64,000 bases of DNA from Bacillus sp. OK048 (GTDB lineage: Bacteria; Bacillota; Bacilli; Bacillales; Cytobacillaceae), in NCBI RefSeq assembly GCF_900103525.1, contig NZ_FNHN01000003.1, positions 248,001 to 312,000 of the forward strand, read 5' to 3'. Under the pieces are notes generated by a model. That model was not told the DNA's origin. It made no database searches and saw only the letters and a list, made by a program, of their open reading frames with translations. Made by a program: the position numbers and the translations under genes. Positions 1 to 7,039 of this stretch are shown here, in pieces; position 1 is the stretch's first letter, and every line of letters starts with the position of its first letter.

Positions 1-124
1 CTAATAGACCTGCCCAGTCTTCTAATCCAATATATCTTCTCGAAAAACCAGAACCAATAAAAAGAAATGGAGCCGAATCAAAGTTTTTTAGATGATTGGT
101 TAATAATTGCTCAATGTCATTCAT
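1..124 (-). CDS. SIR2-like domain protein, N-terminal fragment (runs off the left edge)
   Basis: The first 41 residues are visible. They carry FLFIGSGFSRRY at about residues 19-30, the GSGxS glycine-rich NAD-binding signature of SIR2/sirtuin-like domains, followed by a Leu/Trp-rich stretch (GLEDWAGLL) typical of bacterial SIR2 proteins in anti-phage systems. The ATG at 122-124 is preceded by a GGAGA ribosome binding site seven bases upstream. In known systems such SIR2 domains destroy NAD+ on infection; that role is inferred here, because the rest of the protein and any partner gene lie outside the window. The match to this motif is clear, but the subfamily cannot be told. Confidence 0.7.
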   Translation of the reverse strand, partial: MNDIEQLLTNHLKNFDSAPFLFIGSGFSRRYIGLEDWAGLL

Positions 125-605
125 TTTTTATCTCCTTTTTTCAAACGTGATCTGCTGTTATCTTCTAATATGGAACGTGGATTTCTTATTTTCTTATTTC
201 TTTTTCAATGAGGAAATCCTCCGTTTTCCCGTACCTGGAGGCCTGTGTAAGATAATCGAAGCCTTCGACCAATAATTAGTGAGGTTCAAAACGAATCGCA
301 ATAGAAGTAAAGCTGGTTACGTTTAAAGCTTGAGGTATAAATCGGATTAGGTCTTTTACTTTTTTCAAAATAAACTTCATATTGGTTTCCCTATCGAGAT
401 ATATTTCAGTGCTACTCTCTGATAATTACAAAACACATATATTTTAATAAAATCTAATTTAATTCCACCTTACCCATTAAAATCCCCTTTCTATCTAGCT
501 ACAACAATACCATAATTATACAACATTTTTCAGTAAATCTATTGCTTGTATTTGGATTATATAGGAAAATCGTATTATATAAATATAAGAACAAGGATGG
601 GGAAA
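125..605. other. Gene-poor stretch between the SIR2-like gene and the DUF2569-like gene
   Basis: Apart from the possible interrupted small ORF at 186-380 I see no gene here. The sequence is AT-rich and must contain the divergent promoters for the SIR2-like gene (minus) and the membrane protein gene (plus). No clear promoter or operator could be assigned by eye. Confidence 0.5.
186..380 (-). pseudogene. Possible small interrupted gene
   Basis: A 34-codon ORF starts at ATG 380 and ends at a TAA at 276-278. It sits behind a weak purine-rich site (GGGAAACC). The same frame stays open for another 29 sense codons after that stop, to a TAA at 186-188, with a protein-like composition (for example LLVEGFDYLTQASRYGKTED). 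One in-frame stop therefore separates two plausible protein halves. I do not recognise the family. It could equally be chance, since the region is short. Confidence 0.25.
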
Positions 606-1301
606 ATGGATGACACGATGATGAAAAACCAAAATGGAAAAATATCTGGTTTTTTAATTTTTATAGGAGCTTTACTAATTTTTGAATTACTCTATTCATT
701 TTTGCGTTTTGCTAAAACTTTTATCCGATATATTGATTTAAATACGGAGGCATTAAAAGAAGAAGGTTATCTACTTTTAAATGTAGTAAAAAAATCATTT
801 GAATTTAACTTAGTTTCCGGTTTAATAATTTTTATTTTACAGATTATGCTTGTAATGTTGTTTTTTAAAAAGCAAAAGGCATTTATAATTGCCTATCCGA
901 TCGTATATAGTTTTTACCTATTTGCAATAGCCACTAGTGAACTCCATTTAAATATCATTGAATATCATATGTACTCTCAAACCATAATCGCTCTAGTAAT
1001 GTATTTACCATTATCTATTTACATTTTAAAATCAAAAAAAGTTAAAAATACATTTACACACTCTAAAAGAAAATATAAATATGTTAAAGTTTATCTCGAT
1101 GAACCTATTGAAACTGCATATGCTGTTGAAGAAAACAACATCATTAGCAAGATAGAAAAAGATACAGCAGTAATAGAAAACAAAGAAGTATCTAAAATAA
1201 AGGATATAATTTTGAATAAATTTCTTCCAATTGCAATATCCATAATTTCAGCAATTGCAGCCGGTTTACTTGTACGATGGTTATGGAACAACTTCTTGTG
1301 A
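606..1301 (+). CDS. DUF2569-like integral membrane protein
   Basis: The protein has about 231 residues. Hydrophobic segments lie near residues 14-34, 78-98, 101-123 and 127-147, followed by a charged cytosolic-looking segment and a fifth hydrophobic segment at the C-terminus (FLPIAISIISAIAAGLLVRW). The four-helix core with GFLIFIGALLI at the start resembles DUF2569 (YdgK-type) membrane proteins of unknown function. I chose ATG 606 because AAGGATGGGG precedes it; the frame is open to a TTG at 546 without a good ribosome binding site. It is followed by a hairpin terminator at 1432-1466. The family call is moderate; no function is proposed. Confidence 0.55.
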   Translation: MDDTMMKNQNGKISGFLIFIGALLIFELLYSFLRFAKTFIRYIDLNTEALKEEGYLLLNVVKKSFEFNLVSGLIIFILQIMLVMLFFKKQKAFIIAYPIVYSFYLFAIATSELHLNIIEYHMYSQTIIALVMYLPLSIYILKSKKVKNTFTHSKRKYKYVKVYLDEPIETAYAVEENNIISKIEKDTAVIENKEVSKIKDIILNKFLPIAISIISAIAAGLLVRWLWNNFL

Positions 1302-1431
1302 TTTTTATTTGTTCGTGATAAAAAACCGTAATGAAAATAGTAACGGATTTACTTGTGAGGTGCAAAACGGTAAATCACTGACAAATTCTCAGAACAAATC
1401 ACTTAAAATTCACAACTCAATTCACAGGAAA

Positions 1432-1466
1432 AAGGCTCAGAGATGAAATTTCTCTAAGCCTTTTTT
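1432..1466 (+). terminator. Rho-independent terminator after the DUF2569-like gene
   Basis: AAGGCTCAGAGA pairs with TCTCTAAGCCTT across a 7-base loop with one mismatch, followed by six T residues on the plus strand. Confidence 0.75.
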
Positions 1467-1485
1467 GTATATTCTTATTAAAGAA

Positions 1486-1532
1486 ACGCACCCGTTAGCC
1501 TAAGTATTATTCTTCACAATTTCAATAATACA
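1486..1532. repeat. Cassette-type intergenic repeat, copy 1 (partial)
   Basis: This partial copy matches the half of copy 3 that contains CACCCGTTAG and TTCTTCACAAT. It lies immediately downstream (minus sense) of the orphan gene at 1580-2176. The hairpin/T-run half seen in other copies is missing. Confidence 0.5.
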
Positions 1533-1579
1533 TTCTTTTGAAAAAGGGGCTTACCTTTTGAAGATAAAACTTATTTTTA

Positions 1580-2176
1580 TTACTCTATATGCATAACAAT
1601 CTCAAGACCTGTTGATTTTCTTTTGAAAGGAGTTAGAGTTTCTCTAAAAATCAAATCCAACCCTGAAATATCATCTGGTAATGGAGGTGACACAATAAAG
1701 TTATAACTAATGTGACCTTCAGAACCTCCTCCGCCAGTTTGTCTACAATCATATTCCTCCCCTAACCATAAATGCCAATAACTGTGTCGAGGGAATTGCT
1801 CTTCTTCACCTGGTTCCCATTCAATAATGAAATTAACAACACTTGCATTTGTATATTGTCGAATGCAAGTTACGGTATACAAACACTGTTCTTTTTCTAC
1901 TGACTTTAGGACTGGTATATACTTTTGAAAATTGGTTGGTTCCACTCGTGGTCGAAAATCGTCTTCATCTCTTAGAACACCAAATATTGTTCTTAATAGG
2001 TTTTCATAAAGTTCATATTTTTCTGCCCATTTTGAAATATGCTCAAGTGGTGGAAAACCTGGGTTATTGTTTGACGTATCTTTTCTTTGTTTTAATAAGG
2101 AACATAATTGCTCATCAATTGGATATAACCGTTCATCATAATGCTCAGTCGGTTTCTCAAATGGTATTCGTTTCAT
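1580..2176 (-). CDS. Hypothetical protein, 198 aa
   Basis: The protein is soluble-looking and acidic, without signal peptide or membrane segment. Features visible are an N-terminal charged region, an alternating hydrophobic core around residues 85-125 and a glycine run (TGGGGSEGH, about residue 148) in a probable beta-rich second half. I do not recognise a family. The start codon at 2174-2176 follows TGAGGTGAG. The gene is the left-most member of the row of small minus-strand genes separated by the intergenic repeat. Confidence 0.65.
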   Translation of the reverse strand: MKRIPFEKPTEHYDERLYPIDEQLCSLLKQRKDTSNNNPGFPPLEHISKWAEKYELYENLLRTIFGVLRDEDDFRPRVEPTNFQKYIPVLKSVEKEQCLYTVTCIRQYTNASVVNFIIEWEPGEEEQFPRHSYWHLWLGEEYDCRQTGGGGSEGHISYNFIVSPPLPDDISGLDLIFRETLTPFKRKSTGLEIVMHIE

Positions 2177-2255
2177 TACATTCTCACCTCAAGTAATATT
2201 AGCCTGTCTTAAGATTAACATATTATGGAACAAAAGGTTACTTAGCTTTGTACAA

Positions 2256-2334
2256 CTAGCCTGCTTCGTTACCTCAATAAAGAAAGGAGCAGCCATAGGC
2301 AACCCCTTTGATTACTATTGTACACGGTAGTTGT
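2256..2334. repeat. Cassette-type intergenic repeat, copy 2
   Basis: Read on the minus strand it runs AACTACCGTG ... GGCTGCTCCTTTCTTTATTGAGG-like core ... TAACGAAGCAGG. This follows the order seen in the other copies: an ACTAACG-like block, a GC-rich hairpin plus T-rich tract, then CTAACGAAGCAGG. It abuts the stop of the gene at 2338. Confidence 0.6.
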
Positions 2335-2337
2335 AGT

Positions 2338-2736
2338 TCAAGGATATGTTTTTAAGTGTTTATAACTGATTAGTTCACCATTTGTATTAATCACAACCTC
2401 ATCTTCCCCATAACTGTTATGAGCACGATAATAAGGGTACACCTTCAACGTTATCTCATATAATCCACCAATCCCATACAACTGTTTTATTTTAAGAATT
2501 TCTGTGCCATCGGAAGCCCAAGTAAGACCGAGTTCCTGTGCTTTTTTGTCGTCTTTATAGATTTCAGTAATTGCTTTATCTACTGGTTTTCTATTGCTAG
2601 TTATAAGTGCCATTTTTAGCGTTTCACACAATTCTGTATCAGCTTCATTTACTGTTTTTGCATTAACTATTGTGTAATTAATCATTAAAAACATTCCAAT
2701 CATAAGTATAACTGCAATTTTTTTCGTAAGAATCAC
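2338..2736 (-). CDS. Secreted DUF3888-family protein
   Basis: The protein has 132 residues. Residues 1-26 form a signal peptide (MILTKKIAVILMIGMFLMIN, then VNAK as likely cleavage site). The mature part has the DUF3888 pattern: a short helical region (ITEIYKDDKKAQELGLTWAS), then beta strands ending YEITLKVYPYYRAHNSYGED and VVINTNGELISYKHLKT. DUF3888 proteins are small exported proteins common in Bacillus, of unknown function. The neighbour at 2931-3401 belongs to the same family but is only distantly similar. It sits between two copies of the intergenic repeat. Confidence 0.75.
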   Translation of the reverse strand: MILTKKIAVILMIGMFLMINYTIVNAKTVNEADTELCETLKMALITSNRKPVDKAITEIYKDDKKAQELGLTWASDGTEILKIKQLYGIGGLYEITLKVYPYYRAHNSYGEDEVVINTNGELISYKHLKTYP

Positions 2737-2775
2737 CTCATTTTAGTTTCCTAAGAACTAAGATGATTTATTCAA

Positions 2776-2872
2776 TTAACCTGCTTCGTTAGTGGAACAA
2801 GAAAAAAAGCCGCCGAAGCAGCTGGTGATCTAAACTATCGCACCCCGTTAGTTTAAGTGCAATTCTTCACAA
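2776..2872. repeat. Cassette-type intergenic repeat, copy 3 (most complete)
   Basis: On the minus strand: AAACTAACGGGGTGCGATAG, then a hairpin region GCTGCTTCGGCGGC followed by seven T, then CACTAACGAAGCAGGTTAA. The two ACTAACG blocks are direct repeats about 50 bases apart. The outer ends (TTAACCTGC and GCACCCCGTTAG on the plus strand) are partly complementary. The hairpin with its T-run could terminate transcription of the gene upstream. Confidence 0.7.
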
Positions 2873-2889
2873 TATGCTTCGTTAATAAA

Positions 2890-2925
2890 TAGGCTCTGTT
2901 TAAATTTCAGTGTTGAAAATAAACA
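2890..2925. repeat. Remnant of a dispersed element related to the one at 54668-54837
   Basis: TAGGCTCTGTTTAAATTTCAG followed by TGTTGA resembles the opening of the longer repeat at 54668 (TAGGCTCTGTTAAACTTAG, then TTGTTGATTT). The GC-rich core of that repeat is absent, so this looks like a terminal remnant or a core-deleted form. Confidence 0.4.
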
Positions 2926-2930
2926 AATTT

Positions 2931-3401
2931 TTAGGGGAGCTCCTTTGTTGGAACCTCCCTAATTCTTTTTGATTGCCAAACAACCCTTGGTTTTCTACAC
3001 ATCTTTGTATAATCTTCATTCTCAGCTAATTTTCTTACTTTTACATCTTTTATAACCCAATCAACGGGAGATTTGTTTTCGACTTTTAAAGTAAACAAAT
3101 GATAAGGAGGCATTATTGCTCTTTCATAGGTTATGAATTGATACGTTATTTCATATCTATATGCTTGGTCGGGTTTTGTCTTAACATTTACAAATCTGCA
3201 AAAATCAGATAGGTATATCTCTCCAAAATAATCTTTAATCGCTTTTGATTCCAACGGTGATAAAAATGAATAAATAATATCTTCAAGCATCATCTCGTAA
3301 CCTTTATCCTTATTCTCTGCTTGAACGGGAGTAATACCAATAAAGGTAATGAGACAACTAATCAAAATGAGTTTTCTCAAATCAATACCTACTTTCCGCA
3401 C
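2931..3401 (-). CDS. Secreted protein, DUF3888-like
   Basis: The protein has 156 residues. A signal peptide spans about residues 10-28 (LILISCLITFIGITPVQAE). The mature part begins with YEMMLEDIIYSFLSPLESKA and has the beta-rich pattern of DUF3888 proteins (AYRYEITYQFITYERAIMPPY, then HLFTLKV). The C-terminus is basic and unrelated to the 2338 protein. Function is unknown. The start at 3401 puts nine charged residues before the hydrophobic core, which is normal. It lies between intergenic repeat copies 3 and 4. Confidence 0.6.
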   Translation of the reverse strand: MRKVGIDLRKLILISCLITFIGITPVQAENKDKGYEMMLEDIIYSFLSPLESKAIKDYFGEIYLSDFCRFVNVKTKPDQAYRYEITYQFITYERAIMPPYHLFTLKVENKSPVDWVIKDVKVRKLAENEDYTKMCRKPRVVWQSKRIREVPTKELP

Positions 3402-3482
3402 TTGTATTCCATAGGTATTTTTCCCAAATTAACTGCTAACATTCATTTTGAATCGCACCTTTGAAGTAAATTCAGTTTTTTA

Positions 3483-3545
3483 CTAACCTGCACAATAGTT
3501 AAAGAAGCGACAGCTTTATTCAGCTATCGCTGCCCGTTAGTTTAG
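3483..3545. repeat. Cassette-type intergenic repeat, copy 4, with hairpin
   Basis: On the minus strand it starts CTAAACTAACGGGCAGCG inside the stop codon of the 3542 gene. It contains a hairpin (GCGATAGCT / AGCTGTCGC, 3506-3530) and ends TGTGCAGGTTAG. It is shorter than copy 3, and the GGCGGC block is replaced by a different stem. The architecture is kept although the stem sequence differs. Confidence 0.6.
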
Positions 3546-4096
3546 TAATCAATTGAATTAGCGATTTCAACTAATATTTCTGGTGTCACCTTGCTTCCTA
3601 TCCGTTTATCAATTCCAAGCATATATTGCCAATTATCTTTTTCAAAAACAAGGATATTAGGGATTCGTTCAACGATAAAAATGGCTTTCTGTCCATTTTT
3701 AAGTGTATAGATTTGCTGATTGCCTTTATCTCTTAATGTTATTTTATTTTTCAAGTGACGTATATCAATTTTATAATGATTTTCTGGTGATTTTTCGTTT
3801 ACAAACGCTATTTCCAGAGAATCATTATTATCGCCGTCTAAATCATTAAATCGCCCGAAAGAATGAGTAAATGCTATCGGCGGTATTCTAAGTGGCAATT
3901 TCAAATCTTGTTTAAAATGTTGTTCAAATTCCCTTATTGCTTCTTCAGCAGTTTTATATCCTATTTCAGGAAAAAACTCTTCGTAAGACGGCGGTTTGTC
4001 ATTTTCTTTTGCACAGACTGTATTAGTATCTATCCCACAAATTAAGATACTAAATAAAAGCAATAAAAGAGGGATTCCTTTATACATTTGCATCAA
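3542..4096 (-). CDS. Secreted hypothetical protein, 184 aa
   Basis: A signal peptide occupies about residues 1-29 (hydrophobic core IPLLLLLFSILICGI, likely cleavage after VCA). The mature protein contains an acidic, possibly metal-binding stretch FNDLDGDNND around residue 82. It ends with a beta-rich module (YTLKNGQKAIFIVERIPN, then WQYMLGID) reminiscent of DUF4367-type domains; this is only a resemblance. The signal peptide and at least 60 bp upstream of the gene are clearly related to those of the 5054 gene, while the mature proteins are not. The stop codon overlaps repeat copy 4. Confidence 0.6.
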   Translation of the reverse strand: MMQMYKGIPLLLLLFSILICGIDTNTVCAKENDKPPSYEEFFPEIGYKTAEEAIREFEQHFKQDLKLPLRIPPIAFTHSFGRFNDLDGDNNDSLEIAFVNEKSPENHYKIDIRHLKNKITLRDKGNQQIYTLKNGQKAIFIVERIPNILVFEKDNWQYMLGIDKRIGSKVTPEILVEIANSIDY

Positions 4097-4178
4097 CCCC
4101 TAAACTATATTTAAGGGTATTTTCCCCCAACACAAATACAACTATCCTTATTCAAGTAATGGGGTGCAATAAGCTGTT

Positions 4179-4565
4179 TTAAATATCGCTAAAAATGTGA
4201 CCTTCATTCTCTAATACGACTATTGCTTTTTCAATTGAATGGCTTTTAACAAGTAGGTAATCGGTATTGAAGGTTGAAATAGCAAAGATACTGATATTAT
4301 TTTCTGCTAATGGATTCGCTAATGAAGATAATATCCCAGTTAAGCTAAAGTCTAAAATTCCCTCTACTTTTATACACTTCCAATCATTTTCCACATCATT
4401 AAATGCTTCATTTATCGGTAAACATTCAGAGGGACACACGATAGACAGTTCTTCATCTGTTCGGGTAATAGAAAATACATCGGAGTTTAATGCCCATAAT
4501 GGTATTGTTTCAGTTGGAGGAAATTTCACAACGGTAAAATTTGAATTTAAAATTTTTAATTTCAT
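4179..4565 (-). CDS. ACT-domain protein (CASTOR/ACT_7-like)
   Basis: The protein has about 128 residues. The order of elements is that of bacterial stand-alone double-ACT proteins: FTVVKFPPTETIPLW near the start, SITRTDEELSIVCP in the middle, a second ACT-like fold beginning WKCIKVEGILDFSLTGILSSL, then ISIFAISTFNTDYLLVK. The family is thought to sense small ligands such as amino acids; no ligand is known here. ATG 4565 has AGGAGTG upstream. The frame is open further upstream to 4661, but that extension has no ribosome binding site and runs into the intergenic repeat. Confidence 0.8.
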   Translation of the reverse strand: MKLKILNSNFTVVKFPPTETIPLWALNSDVFSITRTDEELSIVCPSECLPINEAFNDVENDWKCIKVEGILDFSLTGILSSLANPLAENNISIFAISTFNTDYLLVKSHSIEKAIVVLENEGHIFSDI

Positions 4566-4623
4566 ATTTTCAGCACTCCTTTTAAAAGTTATTTTACCAT
4601 TTATTCTGTCAAACTGTTGTTTC

Positions 4624-4707
4624 ACTAACCTGCCCTTTAGCACAAGAAGAAAAGCCGCCAAAAATGACAGCTCCGTTCTTCAACTTTTGATACCCGTTAA
4701 TTTATTA
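4624..4707. repeat. Cassette-type intergenic repeat, copy 5
   Basis: On the minus strand: AAATTAACGGGTATC, a stem region containing GGAGCTGTC and GGCGGCTTTTCTTCTTGTGC, then CTAAAGGGCAGGTTAGTG. It fills the spacer between the small membrane protein gene (4712) and the ACT-domain gene (4565). Confidence 0.65.
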
Positions 4708-4711
4708 AGTC

Positions 4712-4888
4712 TTATTTGTTATTTCTGTTTCTCTTACTCCTATCAATAAAAAGGAATAGGAGATGTAAAAGTGTAATTATGAATGTCAACTGTATTGCCT
4801 TTGTAAAACTCATACCTACAAAATAGTAACTACCAAGGAATACTCCAATAATAAAAATCATCACTCTTAGAATAAATTTAACTATCAT
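4712..4888 (-). CDS. Small membrane protein, 58 aa
   Basis: Two hydrophobic segments (VKFILRVMIFIIGVFLGSYYF and IQLTFIITLLHLLFLFI) are followed by a basic tail RSKRNRNNK. I chose ATG 4888 because GGGAGGG lies six bases upstream; an upstream ATG in the same frame lacks a site. No family is recognised. It is framed by repeat copies 5 and 6. Confidence 0.6.
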   Translation of the reverse strand: MIVKFILRVMIFIIGVFLGSYYFVGMSFTKAIQLTFIITLLHLLFLFIDRSKRNRNNK

Positions 4889-4942
4889 AAACCCTCCCAA
4901 CACCTAAAAATTCTACTTCAATGGTTATAATTCCTTCTTCTA

Positions 4943-5030
4943 GAGACCTGCTTCTTTAGTTCAATAAGAAAAAGCCGCCTTAACTGGCAGCTGTTCTTGA
5001 AGTAATGCACCGGATAGCTGAATAAGAACA
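4943..5030. repeat. Cassette-type intergenic repeat, copy 6
   Basis: On the minus strand: CAGCTATCCGGTGCATTAC, AACAGCTGCCAG, then GGCGGCTTTTTCTTATTGAAC, then TAAAGAAGCAGGTC. The GGCGGC plus T-run and the AAGCAGGT end match copies 3 and 5. Confidence 0.65.
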
Positions 5031-5053
5031 AAATAATCATATATAGGTATATC

Positions 5054-5557
5054 CTAATTTTCAGAGCACTTATCCCAATTAAAAGGCTTTAGTCGAAGCC
5101 TTTTTGCTTTCTTTTCTCGTACCGACATAGCCACCCAAACTTTACCTTTTTTATGCAATTCCTTTATGACATTGTTTCCGTCGGTTCTTTTATAAAGAAA
5201 ATAACCCTTTGTACCTTCTAAACCATTCTCTAAGAACAATCTCATTGAACCAATACTGCTACCTACAAATAAATGCTGTAAGGAAATTTTGTCGGAATGG
5301 TCATTAAGGTTATCCCCTACTTTTAAATTTAGGTCATCGTGCGTAAATTCTTCATACCCCGATAAATCTAAGTTATAGCTTTTAACAATATCTCTTAACA
5401 CTCTGTTATCAAATTCTTTCCATTTCTTTTCAAATTCCTCTATACAATGGCTTTTAGGAGGCTTTCCTCCTTTTGAATTAGCAAATACAGTTACATTATT
5501 TGTTCCGTAAATTATGATGCTGAACATAAGTAATAAAAGGGAAAATCTCTTGTTCAT
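5054..5557 (-). CDS. Secreted hypothetical protein, 167 aa
   Basis: Residues 1-27 form a signal peptide (RFSLLLLMFSIIIYGTNN, then VFANS). The mature region is basic, with a Lys/Trp-rich start (EEFEKKWKEFDNRV) and a basic C-terminus (REKKAKRLRLKPFNWDK). No family is recognised. The leader (LLLLMFSIIIYGTNNVTVFA) and the DNA upstream are related to those of the 3542 gene, but the mature parts differ, as if a leader had been joined to a new protein. Confidence 0.6.
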   Translation of the reverse strand: MNKRFSLLLLMFSIIIYGTNNVTVFANSKGGKPPKSHCIEEFEKKWKEFDNRVLRDIVKSYNLDLSGYEEFTHDDLNLKVGDNLNDHSDKISLQHLFVGSSIGSMRLFLENGLEGTKGYFLYKRTDGNNVIKELHKKGKVWVAMSVREKKAKRLRLKPFNWDKCSEN

Positions 5558-5622
5558 TATTCATCGCCCTAAATTATATTTAAGTGTATTTTGCCCAAGT
5601 CAATTACAACTATCCTTATTCA

Positions 5623-5705
5623 AGTAAACTGCGACGTTAGCTCAACAAGAAAAAATGGTCTCCGTAGCGACGTTCATCCTTAACAAGAGCCCTCGATTGT
5701 TAATT
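5623..5705. repeat. Cassette-type intergenic repeat, copy 7 (diverged)
   Basis: On the minus strand: AACAATCGAGGGCTC, CGTCGCTACGGAGACC followed by six T, CTTGTTGAG, then CTAACGTCGCAGTTTAC. The order of blocks is kept although the stem bases differ from copies 3, 5 and 6. Confidence 0.55.
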
Positions 5706-5786
5706 TTCCCTTCAAATGAATATGAATTATAGTCTTTGTTTTATCTAAACGCTTAATTTCCGAATGATTAACTTAAATTTGCCCCA

Positions 5787-6005
5787 TTACCTTATGTGTT
5801 TTCCTATAGCTCGCTTAAAATTAAAAATTCCTATCGTTCCACAAATCAAAATGCCTAATCCTAATATGCCTGTAAGAATCCAATTATCTCCCCAGCTTAG
5901 AATTACACTACATAAACAACTAAAGGCAATAATTAATGCTCCATATTTCGCTCGCCATTTTTCTAAATTTGATGAATTTTCATTTCTCAAAATAATTTCA
6001 CCCAA
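5787..6005 (-). CDS. Small membrane protein, about 67-72 aa
   Basis: Two hydrophobic segments (YGALIIAFSCLCSVILSW and WILTGILGLGILICGTIGIF) are followed by a basic tail. There is no ATG. A TTG at 6005 or a TTG at 5990 could start the gene; GGGTGAA stands eight bases before the TTG at 5990, so the shorter 67-residue form is favoured. The transposase gene begins about 40 bp beyond the start, so the insertion may have altered the promoter. No function is proposed. Confidence 0.5.
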   Translation of the reverse strand: MGEIILRNENSSNLEKWRAKYGALIIAFSCLCSVILSWGDNWILTGILGLGILICGTIGIFNFKRAIGKHIR

Positions 6006-6043
6006 TTCTTTTCACATCTAACATAATTGTAACATTTTGTAAT

Positions 6044-6985
6044 TTGTTGAGTATATCCTTGTTTCCAGACGAACCAGATAAAATTACTAAACTACTCAAA
6101 AGCATTCGTGAAGCCCGATTTGCTTCTGGTTTGGGTTGTGTTCATTGCGGAAGCACATCGGTTAAACGAAACGGTAAATATCGTTCAAGACAACGCTATC
6201 TATGTAATGATTGCGGAAAATCCTTCAATGATATGACCAACACGCCCTTTTCTGGCTCACGCTATCCTGAAAAATGGGTGAGGTACATTGAACTAATGGT
6301 AGAGGGATATACACTACCAAAAATCGCTGAATGGTTAAAAATTCATATCTCTACTGCATTCTATTGGAGGCATAAAATCTTGAACGCATTAGGTAGTCTT
6401 GGCTTTAATCAACTTCAAGGAATAGTTGAAAGTGACGAAACCTTCTTTCGTGAGTCTATGAAAGGTCGTGAAATCACTCATAGGAAAGCCAAGAAACGTG
6501 GAGAAAAAGACGTAAAGAGAGGGATTTCTAACCTTAAAATTGCTGTTGTGGTTGCACAAGACCGTAACGGTAGTGTGATTGCTCGGAAAGCAGGAACAGG
6601 TCGTGTTAAAGCCGAAGAAATTGACACTGTGATAGGTGAGTATATTCACCCGTCTGCTTTGTTATGTACAGATACAGCAACGAATTATAAGAAATTCGCC
6701 AAAATCAAAGGATTACAGCACGAAACGGTCTATGAGCGACAGAAACAACGTGTAAAGAAAGGGATATACCACATTCAACACGTTAATAATTTTCATAGTC
6801 GCTTAAAAACTTGGATGGAACGTTTTCAAGGCGTGGCAACGAAATATCTCGATAACTACCTCTTCTGGTTTCGTTGGCTTGAACTTGGTAAAAACTTGGC
6901 ATTCGATAAACGGGTAGAACAAATGCTTATTTCAGCGTGTCAAAAATCCAATTACGCAACGGTTGAAATGTATAGAAGTGCATAA
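6044..6985 (+). mobile_element. IS1595-family transposase gene
   Basis: The product has about 313 residues. It has an N-terminal zinc ribbon (CVHCGS ... CNDCGKSF), a helix-turn-helix region, and a DDE-type IS1595 core with IVESDETFF (first Asp), LLCTDTATNYKKF (second Asp) and HVNNFHSRLKTW in the third-motif region (N in the ISNCY/IS1016-like pattern). The best start is a TTG with no ribosome binding site, and the frame stays open upstream without a usable start, so the 5' end may be damaged or expression may depend on read-through. I could not identify convincing terminal inverted repeats or a target duplication. It is the only mobile-element gene in the window. Confidence 0.8.
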
Positions 6986-6987
6986 TC

Positions 6988-7012
6988 ATAAAAAAGACCT
7001 CATTGAGAGGTC
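6988..7012 (-). terminator. Terminator of the XRE/membrane-protein operon
   Basis: GACCTC pairs with GAGGTC across a five-base loop. On the minus strand six T residues follow. It lies between the convergent transposase gene and the 7040 gene, and could serve both. Confidence 0.65.
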
Positions 7013-7039
7013 GAATTATGGATTACTCAGTTTTACTGA

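Noticed and set aside
1486..5705. CRISPR array in the repeat-rich region
   Set aside because: Repeats are 60-100 bp, strongly diverged, irregularly spaced and separated by genes, not by short spacers.
6040..7033. Possible terminal inverted repeats of the transposase element (GTTGAGTATATCC versus ACTGAGTAATCC)
   Set aside because: The left copy lies inside the coding region and the match has a gap, so it is probably chance.
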